A stretch of 64,000 nt of DNA from Tianweitania sp. UT-5YL-CI-8 (GTDB lineage: Bacteria; Pseudomonadota; Alphaproteobacteria; Rhizobiales; Rhizobiaceae). The DNA lies in contig NZ_JASCRR010000009.1 of the NCBI RefSeq assembly GCF_030010215.1, positions 124,001 through 188,000 of the forward strand. Reading direction: 5' to 3'. The notes beneath the pieces were generated by a model that was not told the DNA's origin, did no database searches, and was given only the letters and a program-made list of their open reading frames with translations. Below are positions 27,613 through 37,874 of this stretch, one piece after another; the stretch's first letter is position 1; each line of letters opens with the position of its first letter. The position numbers and the translations under genes are program-made.

Positions 27613-27765
27613 GGAAAGACTCCACTCTAAAGTCGAAACGCCCCGACAACCCTCGCTAAAGGGCCGCTGTCGAGGCCATAATCTGAGAAAGTGGCGTCGC
27701 TATACACGCCCTGCCCGGATTTGACCAGTGCCGCCGCGCTTTTTTTAGCGGACGGCAGGGATGTT

Positions 27766-28482
27766 TCAACCGGCGGTGCCTACACAGCCCACATAGTCGC
27801 CCGCCCCACCAGCGCGACGCTCGATCAGCCCCGCCAGCCGCTGCAGGCCGGGTCCAGGCTTGCCGGCATTGCGTTCGATTGGATTGGGCAGGCTGACCGC
27901 CAGAAGCGCTGCCTGGCGGCGCGTCAGGTTTTTCGCCGGCTTGCCGAAATGATATTGCGACGCCGCCTCGATGCCGTAGATCCCCGGCCCCCATTCGGCG
28001 ATGTTGAGATAAATCTCCATCAGCCGCTTCTTGGGCATCATCAGGTCGAAATAGACGGCCAGCGGCAGCTCCAGCGCCTTGCGGACGAAGGACCGCCCGT
28101 TCCACAGATAGAGGTTCTTGACCGTCTGCATCGGGATGGTCGAGGCGCCGCGTGTCGATTCGCCGGCGAGCGCGTCGTCGATCACGCCCTTGAGTTCGCC
28201 AAGATCGATGCCGCGATGGAAGCAGAACTGCCCGTCCTCCGACATGATGACCGAATTGACCAGGGCGGGCGCGACATTCTCGATCGGCACCCAGCGCCGG
28301 TCATAGCCCTGGAAGGTCGCAAGGTCCTTGAGCATCAGCGTCGAGACGGGATGCACGAAGGGCGGCAGATACAGGATGGTGAGTGCGATGGGGGCTGCGA
28401 CCAGCACCGCCAAGACGATCAAAGCGCGCCTGAACCAGAGGGATAGCGAGGATCGGGAAACGCGCCGCCGTCTCGCCGCCAT
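27766..28482 (-). CDS. mtgA: Monofunctional biosynthetic peptidoglycan transglycosylase
   Basis: A GT51 enzyme that polymerises lipid II into glycan strands at the outer face of the inner membrane. One N-terminal membrane helix (about 17-40) is preceded by an Arg-rich cytosolic tail [11 protein letters not shown]. The catalytic motif [12 protein letters not shown] and the second block [17 protein letters not shown] are intact, as is [20 protein letters not shown]. At 238 aa it fits MtgA. I chose ATG 28482 because GAAGGA lies 7 nt upstream and it leaves a 127-bp divergent promoter region to ispA. An in-frame ATG at 28611 would overlap the ispA start. Confidence 0.95.
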   Translation of the reverse strand: MAARRRRVSRSSLSLWFRRALIVLAVLVAAPIALTILYLPPFVHPVSTLMLKDLATFQGYDRRWVPIENVAPALVNSVIMSEDGQFCFHRGIDLGELKGVIDDALAGESTRGASTIPMQTVKNLYLWNGRSFVRKALELPLAVYFDLMMPKKRLMEIYLNIAEWGPGIYGIEAASQYHFGKPAKNLTRRQAALLAVSLPNPIERNAGKPGPGLQRLAGLIERRAGGAGDYVGCVGTAG

Positions 28483-28609
28483 GTCGAGTCCTTCGGATTC
28501 GGGTTCTACTGTCGGTTCCGCCAAGCCGCTGCCCTTGCCTATCCACTCCAACCGCATAACGGCGCTTGGCTTCTTGCGCAACGCCTGTCTGTTCGTTACC
28601 GGTCCCAAC

Positions 28610-29527
28610 ATGACGACAGAGATCGATATCGTGTTCGAAACGGCACTTCAAACGCGCGCGGACCAGGTCGAGAGCCTGCTGCGGCGGCTTTTGGACGAGC
28701 GCATCCGTCCCGGCGAGATCGCGCGGCCCGACCATCTGCTGGCCGCCATGCGACATGGCGTGCTGAATGGCGGCAAGCGGCTGCGGCCGTTTTTGGTGTT
28801 GGAAAGTGCCGCCCTGTTCGACGCCAACAGCGATGCGGCGATGCGGGTGGCTGCGGCGCTGGAATGCCTGCACTGCTATTCGCTGATCCATGACGATCTG
28901 CCAGCCATGGACGACGACGATCTCAGACGCGGCCAGCCCACCGTCCACAAGGCCTTCGACGAAGCCACCGCGATCCTGGCCGGGGACGGACTTCTGACCT
29001 ATGCCTTCGATATCATCGCCGACGAAGCAACGTCCCTGCCCGGCGACCGCCGCGCAGCGCTCGTGCTGGCCCTGGCGCGCGCCGCCGGCCCCGGCGGCAT
29101 GGTCGGCGGGCAGGCGCTGGACCTCGACGCCGAGAGGAACACGCCCACCGAGGACGGCATCATCCGCCTGCAGGCGATGAAGACCGGCGCGCTGATCCGG
29201 TTCGCGTGCGAGGCCGGCGCGCTGGTCGCAGGCGCATCGGTGACCGACCGTGACCGGCTGACAGCGTTCGGCGAGGCCATCGGGCTTGCTTTCCAGCTTG
29301 CCGACGACCTGCTCGATGTCACCGCCGATGCCGGCACGATGGGCAAGGCCACCGGCAAGGACGCCGCTGCCGGCAAGGCCACACTGGTGTCGCTGCATGG
29401 CGCGGACTGGGCAAGACGCCAGCTTGGCGGGCTTGTGGCCCAGGCGCACGAGTTGCTCGAACCCTTCGGCGAGCGCGCATTGCTGCTCAAGGCTGCCGCC
29501 AGCTTCGTCGCCAGCAGAAGCCACTGA
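28610..29527 (+). CDS. ispA: Polyprenyl synthetase (farnesyl diphosphate synthase type)
   Basis: Condenses isopentenyl diphosphate with allylic diphosphates to make geranyl/farnesyl diphosphate. The first Asp-rich motif is [15 protein letters not shown] (about residues 95-109), with the short-chain-type two-residue insert. The second is DDLLDVT near 227. [10 protein letters not shown] block near 55 binds diphosphate. At 305 aa the length is typical. ATG 28610 is used ([10 protein letters not shown]); the frame stays open upstream but the upstream part lies antisense to mtgA. The neighbouring ispG, 0.8 kb away on the other strand, belongs to the same isoprenoid supply. Confidence 0.93.
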   Translation: MTTEIDIVFETALQTRADQVESLLRRLLDERIRPGEIARPDHLLAAMRHGVLNGGKRLRPFLVLESAALFDANSDAAMRVAAALECLHCYSLIHDDLPAMDDDDLRRGQPTVHKAFDEATAILAGDGLLTYAFDIIADEATSLPGDRRAALVLALARAAGPGGMVGGQALDLDAERNTPTEDGIIRLQAMKTGALIRFACEAGALVAGASVTDRDRLTAFGEAIGLAFQLADDLLDVTADAGTMGKATGKDAAAGKATLVSLHGADWARRQLGGLVAQAHELLEPFGERALLLKAAASFVASRSH

Positions 29528-29532
29528 CGAAT

Positions 29533-30378
29533 CTATCGATTTCTCAGCACGATGCAGGAGCCGCCGGCGCCGCGCAGCTTCTGGCAGATCGTATCGGCAT
29601 CCCGGCGGCTGTCCGCGCCGATGCGGACGGCATAGACGCCCATCCGCCCGCGCCCGGACCGAACGCGGCTGACCACCGGCTCATAGGGCTTCAGCAAAGC
29701 GGAAAACCGTCCCTGGATTCGTTGCCACTGGCGGATCGCGGCGGGGCGGCGGAAATTGCCGGCGACCTGGATGCCCCAGGGCTTGGTATGTACCGTCGCC
29801 ATGGCGATGGTCGCCGAGAACGACGCCGGCATGTTCTTGCAGGCCTCGCTGAACGGCAGTTTCGGGTCGAGCGGGCGGATCGTGCCGGCATGTGTCCGGT
29901 CTGAAAAATTGTCAGCCGGCTCGCCCATGATGTCGAGCACGTAGTTCTCCGTTTCCAGCGGCAGGAAGCCGCCGGACGACAGCCAGCGTGTCACCCGCGT
30001 CTCGCCGGAATTATAGGCCGCCGCCGCCAGCCCGAGATTGCCGAAGCCGTCCTTCATCTCGGCGAGATAACGGGCGGACGCCGGAATGGCCTCATTCATG
30101 TCGAAGGAATTCTTGAGGCCCCGCATCGCCGCCGTGCCGGGCATGAACTGCGCAATGCCTTCGGCGCCCGCCGGGCTGACCGCATTGGCGTCGAAACGGC
30201 TTTCCTTCCAGATCAGCCGGGCGAAGAAATCCCTGGGCAACCCGTTCTGGACGGCATGGGTTTCGATCAGCGCGCAGACGCGCTCGACATGGCTCTTGCG
30301 CTCATCGGGCGGTTCGGCGGCAAAGGCGGGAGCGGCAAGGCAAAGCAGGAACGCCGCCGCCTTGCCCAGGGTCCGCAT
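29533..30378 (-). CDS. Lytic transglycosylase with SPOR-like tail
   Basis: A 281-aa secreted protein with signal peptide MRTLGKAAAFLLCLAAPAFA. The SLT domain (about 35-150) has the catalytic glutamate in IWKESRFD, then GIAQFMPGTA and LAAAAYNSGE. The C-terminal 35 residues (YAVRIGADSRRDADTICQKL then GGSCIVL) look like a SPOR domain, which binds denuded glycan at division sites. It cuts peptidoglycan in the periplasm. The ATG at 30378 lies one base after the ispG stop, so it is the second gene of an ispG operon. Confidence 0.88.
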   Translation of the reverse strand: MRTLGKAAAFLLCLAAPAFAAEPPDERKSHVERVCALIETHAVQNGLPRDFFARLIWKESRFDANAVSPAGAEGIAQFMPGTAAMRGLKNSFDMNEAIPASARYLAEMKDGFGNLGLAAAAYNSGETRVTRWLSSGGFLPLETENYVLDIMGEPADNFSDRTHAGTIRPLDPKLPFSEACKNMPASFSATIAMATVHTKPWGIQVAGNFRRPAAIRQWQRIQGRFSALLKPYEPVVSRVRSGRGRMGVYAVRIGADSRRDADTICQKLRGAGGSCIVLRNR

Positions 30379-30379
30379 G

Positions 30380-31633
30380 TTATTCGGCAGCCTGCCGGCC
30401 GCTTCTGCCATAGCGCTGCTCGATATAGTCGGCGACCATCTTCTCGAAATCGGCGGCGATGCTCGGACCTTTCAGCGTGGCCGCCTTCTTGCCGTCGATG
30501 AAGACCGGCGCGCTCGGCGTCTCGCCGGTGCCGGGCAGCGAAATACCGATATCGGCATGCTTGGATTCGCCCGGGCCGTTGACGATGCAGCCCATCACCG
30601 CGACCTTGAGCTCCTCGACACCGGGATATTTCTCACGCCACAAAGGCATGTTCTTGCGGATGTCGGCCTGGATGTTCTGGGCGAGTTCCTGGAACACGGT
30701 CGAGGTGGTCCGCCCGCAGCCGGGGCATGCCGCGACGATGGGGATGAACTGGCGGAAGCCCATCGTCTGCAGCAGTTCCTGGCTGACCTGAACCTCGCGG
30801 GTGCGGTCGCCGCCCGGCTCCGGCGTCAGCGAGATGCGAATGGTGTCGCCTATGCCCTGCTGAAGCAGGATACCCATGGCCGCCGACGACGCGACGATGC
30901 CCTTGGTGCCCATGCCGGCCTCGGTAAGGCCGAGATGCAGCGCATGGTTCGAGCGGCCGGCCAGCTCGGTATAGACGGCGATCAGATCCTGCACCTGGCT
31001 GACCTTGGCCGACAGGATGATCTTGTCGCGCGGCAGGCCGATCTCCTCGGCCATCTCGCCTGAAATCAGCGCCGATTGCACGATCGCCTCGCGCATCACC
31101 TGGTTTGCGGTGAGCGGGAAGCCGTTGTCCTGGTTCTCATCCATCAGCCGGGTCAACAGATCCTGGTCGAGCGAGCCCCAGTTGACGCCGATCCGCACCG
31201 GCTTGTCATAGCGGATGGCCATTTCGACGATATCGGCGAACTGCTTGTCCTTCTTGTCCTTGAAGCCGACATTGCCGGGATTGATGCGGTATTTGGCAAG
31301 CGCCTCCGCGCAGGCCGGATGATCGGCCAGAAGCTTGTGGCCGATATAGTGAAAATCGCCGACCAAGGGCACGTTGAGGCCAAGACGCTCCAGACGCTCG
31401 CGGATACGCGGCACGGCGGCGGCACTCTCGTCGCGGTCGACGGTGATGCGCACGATTTCCGATCCGGCACGCGACAGGGCCGCCACCTGCGCCACCGTGC
31501 CGTCGATGTCGGCAGTGTCCGTATTGGTCATCGACTGAACGACAACGGGCGCACCGCCACCGACCAACACGCCGCCGACATCGACGCCGACGGAGGTGCG
31601 GCGCGGAAAGGGTGAGGAAAAATATCCGGTCAT
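30380..31633 (-). CDS. ispG: 4-hydroxy-3-methylbut-2-enyl diphosphate synthase (GcpE)
   Basis: Iron-sulfur enzyme of the MEP isoprenoid pathway, reducing the cyclic diphosphate to HMBPP. N-terminal TIM barrel starts [20 protein letters not shown]; the C-terminal cluster cysteines are in ACPGCGRTT and GCIVNGPGE. At 417 aa the length is usual. The ATG at 31633 has GAGG upstream. It is followed directly by the lytic transglycosylase gene. Confidence 0.97.
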   Translation of the reverse strand: MTGYFSSPFPRRTSVGVDVGGVLVGGGAPVVVQSMTNTDTADIDGTVAQVAALSRAGSEIVRITVDRDESAAAVPRIRERLERLGLNVPLVGDFHYIGHKLLADHPACAEALAKYRINPGNVGFKDKKDKQFADIVEMAIRYDKPVRIGVNWGSLDQDLLTRLMDENQDNGFPLTANQVMREAIVQSALISGEMAEEIGLPRDKIILSAKVSQVQDLIAVYTELAGRSNHALHLGLTEAGMGTKGIVASSAAMGILLQQGIGDTIRISLTPEPGGDRTREVQVSQELLQTMGFRQFIPIVAACPGCGRTTSTVFQELAQNIQADIRKNMPLWREKYPGVEELKVAVMGCIVNGPGESKHADIGISLPGTGETPSAPVFIDGKKAATLKGPSIAADFEKMVADYIEQRYGRSGRQAAE

Positions 31634-32000
31634 GCCGGGAAACCTCTATCATAAAAACGTCAGCCATGAGGTGGCGGACGCCGCCTGCCTTGTCAATGCC
31701 GGCCATGGAAGCCTTTGCCGAATTGATCGGCGCCGCCCGGCTTTGTGCGGGTACCTGTCGCCAGCTTCGTCAAATCAGGTACTGCCCGCTCCAAGCGGAG
31801 CCCGTGCTTTGTTGCTTTCATAGCTGACAAACAGGTCAGCATTGATACGCCGATCAAATTTTCTGACTATATTGCGATGCAGCTTTCAGGTAGAAACCGA
31901 GCCGTCCGACCTTTGCTCCAGGCGGATTTGTTAATCGGTTCGTGCAACACCATATCAACCTGTGTTGAGCGGGTTGCGCCTTACCCAATGGAAGCGACAT
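31634..32000. other. Intergenic region between ispG and the RND genes
   Basis: A stretch of 367 bp without a credible gene. It holds the divergent promoters and one perfect inverted repeat (31823-31840). I see no regulator gene and no terminator. Confidence 0.6.
31823..31840. promoter_or_regulatory. Palindrome upstream of the RND efflux genes
   Basis: GCTGAC, 6 nt (AAACAG), GTCAGC: a perfect inverted repeat about 160 bp before the adaptor start. It is the size expected for a TetR- or MarR-type operator; no regulator gene is adjacent. Confidence 0.4.
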
Positions 32001-33134
32001 ATGTCGAAATTCAGGTTTCACCAAGTCGCCGCGGTGGCGGTGCTCGTCGCATTCGCCGTCTGGATGGGAACGGGTAAGTTCTCGTCGGTCGGCAGCGCGC
32101 AGCCCGCCGCCGATGCAACACCGGTAGCGGCTGAGCAGCCGCAGGCGCCAGCCCGCACCGTCGCCGTGCTGCAGCCGCCGCGTACCGAGCATGCGCGCAC
32201 CATTCGCATTTCCGGACTTACCGAAGCCAACAAGCGCGCCGTTCTGGCGACCCGCGCCAATGGCGTGATTGCTCAGCTTCCGGCGCAGGAAGGCGATCAC
32301 GTCAAGGAAGGCGATCTCGTGCTGATGCTCGACGCCGAGGAAAAGACCGCCGCGGTGGATAACGCCAAGGCGCTGCTCGAGCAGCGCAAAGCCGAATGGG
32401 AAGCTACGCAGCAGTTGCTGAAATCAGGAAATCTGGCCAGATTGCAGGCCGACAGTTCGCGCTCGGCCTTTGCGGCGGCACAGGCGCAAGTGGAAGCCGC
32501 CGAGGCCGAACTGGCGCGCAACCAGGTTAAAGCGCCGTTTGCCGGCCTGATTGATCGGGTCGATGTCGAAATTGGCAGTTCGGTGATGCAGGGCGGCGAA
32601 GTCGCCACCATTCTCAACCTAGATCCCATTCTCGCCAAGGGTGAGGTCAGCGAGCGCGACCTGCAATATCTCAAGATCGGCGAAACGGCCGAGGTGAACC
32701 TCGTCAACGGCGAGAAGGTCAACGGCTCACTCAGCTACATCAGCCGCGATGCCTCCGCGCAGACGCGCACCTTCCGCGTCGAGATTTCGATTCCCAATCC
32801 GGACCTGAAAATCCCCGCCGGCATGACGGCGGAAATCGCGCTGAAGGCGGAAGCTACGGACGCCGTGATGCTGCCGCGCTCGGTCGTGACCCTGTCGGCC
32901 AATGGCGATCTCGGCGTACGGGCCGTCGACAAGGACAACAAGGTGGTGTTCTACCCGATCGATCTCGTCGACGACACGCCCACCGCCCTCGTCCTGGCCG
33001 GTATTCCGGCCGAGACGCGCATCATCGTTGCCGGTCAGGAATTGACCACCGAGGGCCAGACGGTCAATCCCGTCCAGGCTGACGAAGCCACAATCAAGAA
33101 GCTCATCGGCGAAGCCACCGGCGCCACCCAGTAA
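32001..33134 (+). CDS. RND efflux periplasmic adaptor subunit
   Basis: A 377-aa membrane-fusion protein linking the RND permease to an outer-membrane channel. One N-terminal membrane anchor (about 7-24). The lipoyl-like halves flank a helical hairpin: GVIAQLPAQEGDHVKEGDLV before it and VKAPFAGLIDRVDVEIGS after it, then a beta-barrel domain (KGEVSERDLQYLKIGE). ATG 32001 (MSKFRFHQ) is chosen with GGAAG about 6 nt upstream. The permease gene follows 52 bp later. Confidence 0.93.
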   Translation: MSKFRFHQVAAVAVLVAFAVWMGTGKFSSVGSAQPAADATPVAAEQPQAPARTVAVLQPPRTEHARTIRISGLTEANKRAVLATRANGVIAQLPAQEGDHVKEGDLVLMLDAEEKTAAVDNAKALLEQRKAEWEATQQLLKSGNLARLQADSSRSAFAAAQAQVEAAEAELARNQVKAPFAGLIDRVDVEIGSSVMQGGEVATILNLDPILAKGEVSERDLQYLKIGETAEVNLVNGEKVNGSLSYISRDASAQTRTFRVEISIPNPDLKIPAGMTAEIALKAEATDAVMLPRSVVTLSANGDLGVRAVDKDNKVVFYPIDLVDDTPTALVLAGIPAETRIIVAGQELTTEGQTVNPVQADEATIKKLIGEATGATQ

Positions 33135-33186
33135 GACCTGTAGGGCGGCATGAGCCGCACCCGACCCTTTCGTTCAGGATCTGGAC

Positions 33187-36100
33187 ATGGATATCGTCAA
33201 GCTCGCGATCCGCAACGCGCGTCTTACCATTTCGGTGCTGGTGTTTCTCATCGTCGCCGGCGCGTTGGCTTATCAAACCGTGCCCAAGGAGGCGGAGCCG
33301 GACGTCGCCATTCCGATCATGTATGTCAGCCTGATCTATCAAGGCATTTCGCCGGAGGATTCCGAGCGTTTGCTTTTGCGGCCTGTCGAAGCCCAGCTGA
33401 AGAATCTCAAGGGTTTGAAGGAGATGCGCTCGGCGGCCTATGAGGGGGGCGGCTATGTGCTTGTTGAATTCGATCCGTCCACCGATCTCGGCGACGCGCT
33501 GATCGACACCCGTAACAAGGTGCAGGACGCCAAGCGGGAGTTGCCGCAAGGTGCAGAAGAACCGACCGTCAACGAGGTCAACCTGTCCGAATTTCCCGTG
33601 CTGGTCGTCACTCTGTCCGGCGACATGCCCGAGCGCGTTCTGACGACGGCGGCGAAAGCGCTGCGCGACCAGATCGAAGAGGTTCCCGGTGTGCTGGAAG
33701 GCACGCTGCAGGGTGCCCGCGACGAACTGGTCGAGGCCATCATCGACCCGATGAAGCTGACCTCCTACAATCTGCAGCTCGACCAGCTCATCCAGGGCAT
33801 CGGCGCCTCCAACAGCCTGGTGGCAGCCGGCGCCATCGAAGGCACCGAAGGCAAATACGCCATCAAGGTTCCGTCGCTGATCGAAACCCCAAGGGACGTC
33901 GCCAACCTGCCGGTGGTGGCTGGCGACAATGCCGTCGTGCGCGTGCGCGATCTCGCCACCGTCCGCTCGACCTTCAAGGACGCCGAGACGATCACCCGCC
34001 TCAACGGCAAGCCGGCTATCGCCATCGAGGTCAAGAAACGGATCGGCGCCAACATCGTCGAGACCATCGACGGGGTGAAGGCCGTCGCCAACGAGTTCGT
34101 CAAGACCGTGCCGGAAGGCATGGAGGTGACCTACACGCAGGACAAGTCCGTCTTCGTCAACCAGCTCCTGACCGACCTGCAGAACCACGTGCTGATCGCC
34201 GTCATCCTGGTCTTCATCGTCATTCTCTATGCGCTGTCCGGCCGCGCCTCCATCCTCATCGGCCTGGCCATCCCCTCCTCCTTCCTGATGGGCATTTTGG
34301 CGCTAGCGCTGATGGGCTACACCATCAACATGATCGTGCTGTTCAGCCTGATCCTTGCCGTCGGCATGCTGGTGGACGACGCAATCATCGTGACCGAATA
34401 TGCCGAGCGCCGCATGTCGGAAGGCATGCCGAAGGAACTGGCCTTCGAGGAAGCCGCCAAGCGCATGGCAGGCCCCGTCATCGCGGCGACCATGACGCGC
34501 ATCGCCGCCTTTTCGCCCTTACTGTTCTGGCCGGGCATCATTGGCGACTTCATGAAATATCTGCCGATCACGCTGATCGTGACGTTGGCGGCCTCCATGC
34601 TCTATGCGCTGATCTTCGCGCCGACCCTGGGCGCAATCTTCGCCAAGGCGCCAGACCACGCCGAGACGGAGCATCGCGACGGAGCCTATATGGCCGTGGT
34701 CAAGAAGGCCGTGCACTATCCCAAGACGGTGCTGGTGCTGACGCTGGCGCTGCTGGTGGCCGTACCCGTTGCCTATTCGAAATTCGGCGCGGGCGTCGAG
34801 TTCTTCCCCATCGTCGAACCCGACTACGGCCTGCTCTACGTGCATGCGCGCGGCAACCTGTCGCTCGCCGAGATGGACACAGCGACCCGTGAGGCTGAAA
34901 ACCGCCTGCTCGGCTGGCCGGGCGTGCAATCCGTCTACACCCGCGTCGGCAAAACGCGCGGCGGCAACGAGATTCCCGAAGACGTGGTCGGCGTCATCCA
35001 ATACGAATTCATCGACTGGCGCGAGCGCAAGTCGGCACACGATATCCTGGATGAGTTGCGCCAGAAGATGGCCGGCATTCCCGGCGTCGACGTCGAGGTG
35101 CGCGTGCCGGACGCCGGACCGCCGACCGGCAAGCCGGTCCAGATCCAGCTCTCCGCCGTCGATCCCACAGGCCTGAACGCCAAAGCGGCCGAGGTCGCGG
35201 CAGCCGTGGCCAAGGTGCCTGGCGTGATCGACGTGTCCGACGGCCTGCCGCCGCCCGGCATCGACTGGGCGCTCGAGGTCGACCGCTCCAAGGCAGCGCA
35301 GTACGGCATCAGCCCGACATCGGTCGGCACCGTGGTGCAGCTCGTGACCACGGGCCTGAAGCTCACCGATTATCGCCCCGCGGGCGCCGACGATTCCGTC
35401 GACATTCGCCTGCGCCTGCCGGAAGACCGCCGCACGCTCGCCTCGCTCGACCAATTGCGCGTGCAGACGGCGGAAGGTTCGGTGCCGATCTCCAACTTCG
35501 TCTCGCGCAAGCCGGAAAAGACGACGGGCATTCTCAACCGCATCGACGCCAAGCGGACCATCACCATCCAGGGTAACGTGGCCTCCGGCTATCAGGTCGC
35601 CGCAGTACAGGCCGAGGTCAGCGCTTTGGTGGGCAAGATGGAGCTTCCGGGCATCGACTGGAAACTCGCCGGCTCGAACGAGGACAGCGCAGAGGCCAGC
35701 GCGTTTCTGGGCAACGCCTTCGGCGCGGCGATCTTCCTGATCTTTATCGTGCTCCTGGCGCAGTTCAACAAATTCACCAGCGTGGTGCTGGTTCTGTCCT
35801 GCGTGGTCATGGCGACGATCGGCGCTTTCCTGGGCATGATGCTTACCGGACAGGCCTTCGTCATCGTCATGTCGGGTATCGGCATCATCGCGCTGGCCGG
35901 CGTGGTGGTGAACAACAACATCGTGTTGATCGACACCTATGACCGGCTGCGCGAGGAAGGCTGGACCAAGCTCGACGCCGTGCTGCAGACCTGCCGCGAA
36001 CGCGCTCGCCCCGTGGTGCTGACCGCGGTCTCGGCCATCCTAGGCGTGCTGCCCATCGCTTTCGGCCTGGGGCTGGAAATCTTCCACCAGGAGACCACGA

Positions 36101-36351
36101 TCAATGCGCCTTCGACGCAATGGTGGATCGCGCTGTCGTCGGCCATCGTCTTCGGCCTGTCCTTCGCCACGGTGCTGACGCTGGTGGTGACTCCCTCGAT
36201 GCTGATGGTGTTCACCCGCGATGCCCGCAAACCCGGCGAACGGAGCTGGTTCGGCAAAATCTTCAACTGGCGCAAGGACAGAACAGCCGAGACGCCGCCC
36301 TCGCCGGACGGCAAGGAACCCGGACAACCCCTGCCCAACCCGGCGGAGTAG
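33187..36351 (+). CDS. RND-family efflux permease (AcrB superfamily)
   Basis: A 1054-aa proton-driven pump with twelve predicted helices: one near the N-terminus, two big periplasmic loops (about 40-335 and 560-860), and helix groups after each. The essential acidic pair of helix 4 is seen in VGMLVDDAIIVTEY (D397, D398). The second half has the matching GVVVNNNIVLIDTYDRL. The cytosolic tail after residue 1025 is Pro/Lys-rich. It works with the adaptor just upstream; no outer-membrane factor gene lies in this window, so a shared TolC-like channel is likely. Substrates are unknown. Confidence 0.93.
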   Translation: MDIVKLAIRNARLTISVLVFLIVAGALAYQTVPKEAEPDVAIPIMYVSLIYQGISPEDSERLLLRPVEAQLKNLKGLKEMRSAAYEGGGYVLVEFDPSTDLGDALIDTRNKVQDAKRELPQGAEEPTVNEVNLSEFPVLVVTLSGDMPERVLTTAAKALRDQIEEVPGVLEGTLQGARDELVEAIIDPMKLTSYNLQLDQLIQGIGASNSLVAAGAIEGTEGKYAIKVPSLIETPRDVANLPVVAGDNAVVRVRDLATVRSTFKDAETITRLNGKPAIAIEVKKRIGANIVETIDGVKAVANEFVKTVPEGMEVTYTQDKSVFVNQLLTDLQNHVLIAVILVFIVILYALSGRASILIGLAIPSSFLMGILALALMGYTINMIVLFSLILAVGMLVDDAIIVTEYAERRMSEGMPKELAFEEAAKRMAGPVIAATMTRIAAFSPLLFWPGIIGDFMKYLPITLIVTLAASMLYALIFAPTLGAIFAKAPDHAETEHRDGAYMAVVKKAVHYPKTVLVLTLALLVAVPVAYSKFGAGVEFFPIVEPDYGLLYVHARGNLSLAEMDTATREAENRLLGWPGVQSVYTRVGKTRGGNEIPEDVVGVIQYEFIDWRERKSAHDILDELRQKMAGIPGVDVEVRVPDAGPPTGKPVQIQLSAVDPTGLNAKAAEVAAAVAKVPGVIDVSDGLPPPGIDWALEVDRSKAAQYGISPTSVGTVVQLVTTGLKLTDYRPAGADDSVDIRLRLPEDRRTLASLDQLRVQTAEGSVPISNFVSRKPEKTTGILNRIDAKRTITIQGNVASGYQVAAVQAEVSALVGKMELPGIDWKLAGSNEDSAEASAFLGNAFGAAIFLIFIVLLAQFNKFTSVVLVLSCVVMATIGAFLGMMLTGQAFVIVMSGIGIIALAGVVVNNNIVLIDTYDRLREEGWTKLDAVLQTCRERARPVVLTAVSAILGVLPIAFGLGLEIFHQETTINAPSTQWWIALSSAIVFGLSFATVLTLVVTPSMLMVFTRDARKPGERSWFGKIFNWRKDRTAETPPSPDGKEPGQPLPNPAE

Positions 36352-36469
36352 ACAAAGCTTAAAAACAGGTATGTCTTAACGCTGACTTGCAATCTATCGG
36401 GCCCATCCGGAACTTCCGAGCGGCTTCGTGCATTGTGATGTTATTGCAACATGCCTTGGAGGGCACGCC

Positions 36470-36628
36470 ATGACGATTTCCACCATTCTGATCATTATCC
36501 TGATCCTGCTTTTGATCGGCGCTATCCCGTCCTGGGGATATTCGCGGAACTGGGGCTATGGACCCTCGGGTATCGTCGGCGTGCTTCTCGTCGTGCTGAT
36601 CATATTGATGCTGATGGGCAGGATCTAA
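36470..36628 (+). CDS. DUF3309 small hydrophobic protein
   Basis: A 52-aa protein, MTISTILIIILILLLIGAIP..., with two hydrophobic stretches around a Gly/Trp/Tyr-rich turn (SWGYSRNWGYGPSG). This is the DUF3309 pattern; function unknown, presumably inner membrane. GGAGG lies 7 nt before the ATG, an excellent ribosome binding site, which decides this start over an upstream one at 36428. Confidence 0.88.
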   Translation: MTISTILIIILILLLIGAIPSWGYSRNWGYGPSGIVGVLLVVLIILMLMGRI

Positions 36629-36645
36629 CAGCACCGAACATGCAG

Positions 36646-36677
36646 AAAGGGGCGCCGCGCAGGCGCCCTTTTCGTTT
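36646..36677 (+). terminator. Rho-independent terminator after the DUF3309 gene
   Basis: AAAGGGGCGCC / GGCGCCCTTTT with a short loop and one mismatch, followed by TTTTCGTTT. It lies 18 bp after the stop codon and before the convergent MFS gene. Confidence 0.8.
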
Positions 36678-36689
36678 GGGCGGTACGTT

Positions 36690-37874
36690 TTACTCTTTCG
36701 GCGCGTTGCTGGCGAATTCGGCGCGATGCGCAATGCCCGCCATGATGCAGACCACGAGCAGCAAGCATGAGACCGTCATGAAGACGATGGAAAAGCCGGT
36801 ACGCTGGGCGACGAAGCCGATCGCCGACGGCGCCACAAGGATGCCGGAATAGCCCATCGTGGTGACGACGCTCATGCCAGCGCCGGAAGACAGGCCGGTC
36901 TGGTTGCCGGCGGCGGAGAATATGATCGGCACGATGTTGGCGACGCCGAACCCGGCAAATGCGAAAGCTGCAATCGCCATCCATGGCGTAGTGGCGATGG
37001 AGGCGGCGAAGATGCCGATCGCCGCGACCAATGCCGAGAGGCGCAAGGTGCGGACCGAGCCGAATCGGTTGCGCACGCTATCGCCCAGAAACCGCATCAC
37101 TGCCATGATGCCCGAGAAGGCTGCGAAGGCGAAGCCGGCTGTGGCGATGTCAGCGCCCATTTCCTGACGCAGATACAAAGCGGCCCAATCGAGAACCGCC
37201 CCCTCCGGCACCATAGAAAACAGCGCCAGCATGCCGATGAGATAGATCGCGGGATTGCGCGGCAGCGAAAACGACTTGTGCTCGTGCGTTTCGGGCCGAT
37301 CCTCGCCGACCAGCCTGCCGATGGCGAAAAGGACCGCGGCAATCGCAACGATGGTCACGGCAACGCCGTGCAGGACGGAACCGAACTGCTGGATGAACAT
37401 GCCGCCCAAGCCGCCGCCGATGAAGCCGCCAAGACTCCAGAAGCCGTGCGAGGACGACATGATTGCCCGGCTGAGCTTGCGCTCGACAACCACCGCGTTG
37501 GCATTCATCGCAACGTCCATGCCGCCGATCAGGCCGCCGAACAACACCATCGCCACCGCGGCCGAAGGCACATTCGGCGCGACGGACACGAGAAGCAGCG
37601 TGAAACTCGCCACCACAGAAAGCCCGCGCGTCACATCGCGCGAGCCGAACCGCGAGATAAGGTAGCCGGTGGCGCTCATGGCGCCGACGGCGCCGAGGCC
37701 GAACAACAGGATGAGCAGGCCGAAGGTGAACTCGCTGATGCCGAGGCGCGCGACAAACACCGGGATCTGCGGCGCCCAGCTCCCCGTCAGGAACCCGTTG
37801 ACGAGGAAGACGATAGCCAGCGCCCAGCGCCCGCGCGCTGCCGACGAACCGGTTGTTGTCGATGTTGCATCCAT
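36690..37874 (-). CDS. MFS transporter (YbjJ-like)
   Basis: A 394-aa, twelve-helix carrier. The first helix region (WALAIVFLVNGFLTGSWAPQ), the loop SRFGSRDVTRG and the helix-4/5 segment GGMDVAMNANAVVVER resemble the YbjJ subgroup. Substrate unknown. I chose ATG 37874 (MDATSTTTG) because AGGAG lies 8 nt upstream; the in-frame ATGs further up would read through that site. Confidence 0.88.
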   Translation of the reverse strand: MDATSTTTGSSAARGRWALAIVFLVNGFLTGSWAPQIPVFVARLGISEFTFGLLILLFGLGAVGAMSATGYLISRFGSRDVTRGLSVVASFTLLLVSVAPNVPSAAVAMVLFGGLIGGMDVAMNANAVVVERKLSRAIMSSSHGFWSLGGFIGGGLGGMFIQQFGSVLHGVAVTIVAIAAVLFAIGRLVGEDRPETHEHKSFSLPRNPAIYLIGMLALFSMVPEGAVLDWAALYLRQEMGADIATAGFAFAAFSGIMAVMRFLGDSVRNRFGSVRTLRLSALVAAIGIFAASIATTPWMAIAAFAFAGFGVANIVPIIFSAAGNQTGLSSGAGMSVVTTMGYSGILVAPSAIGFVAQRTGFSIVFMTVSCLLLVVCIMAGIAHRAEFASNAPKE

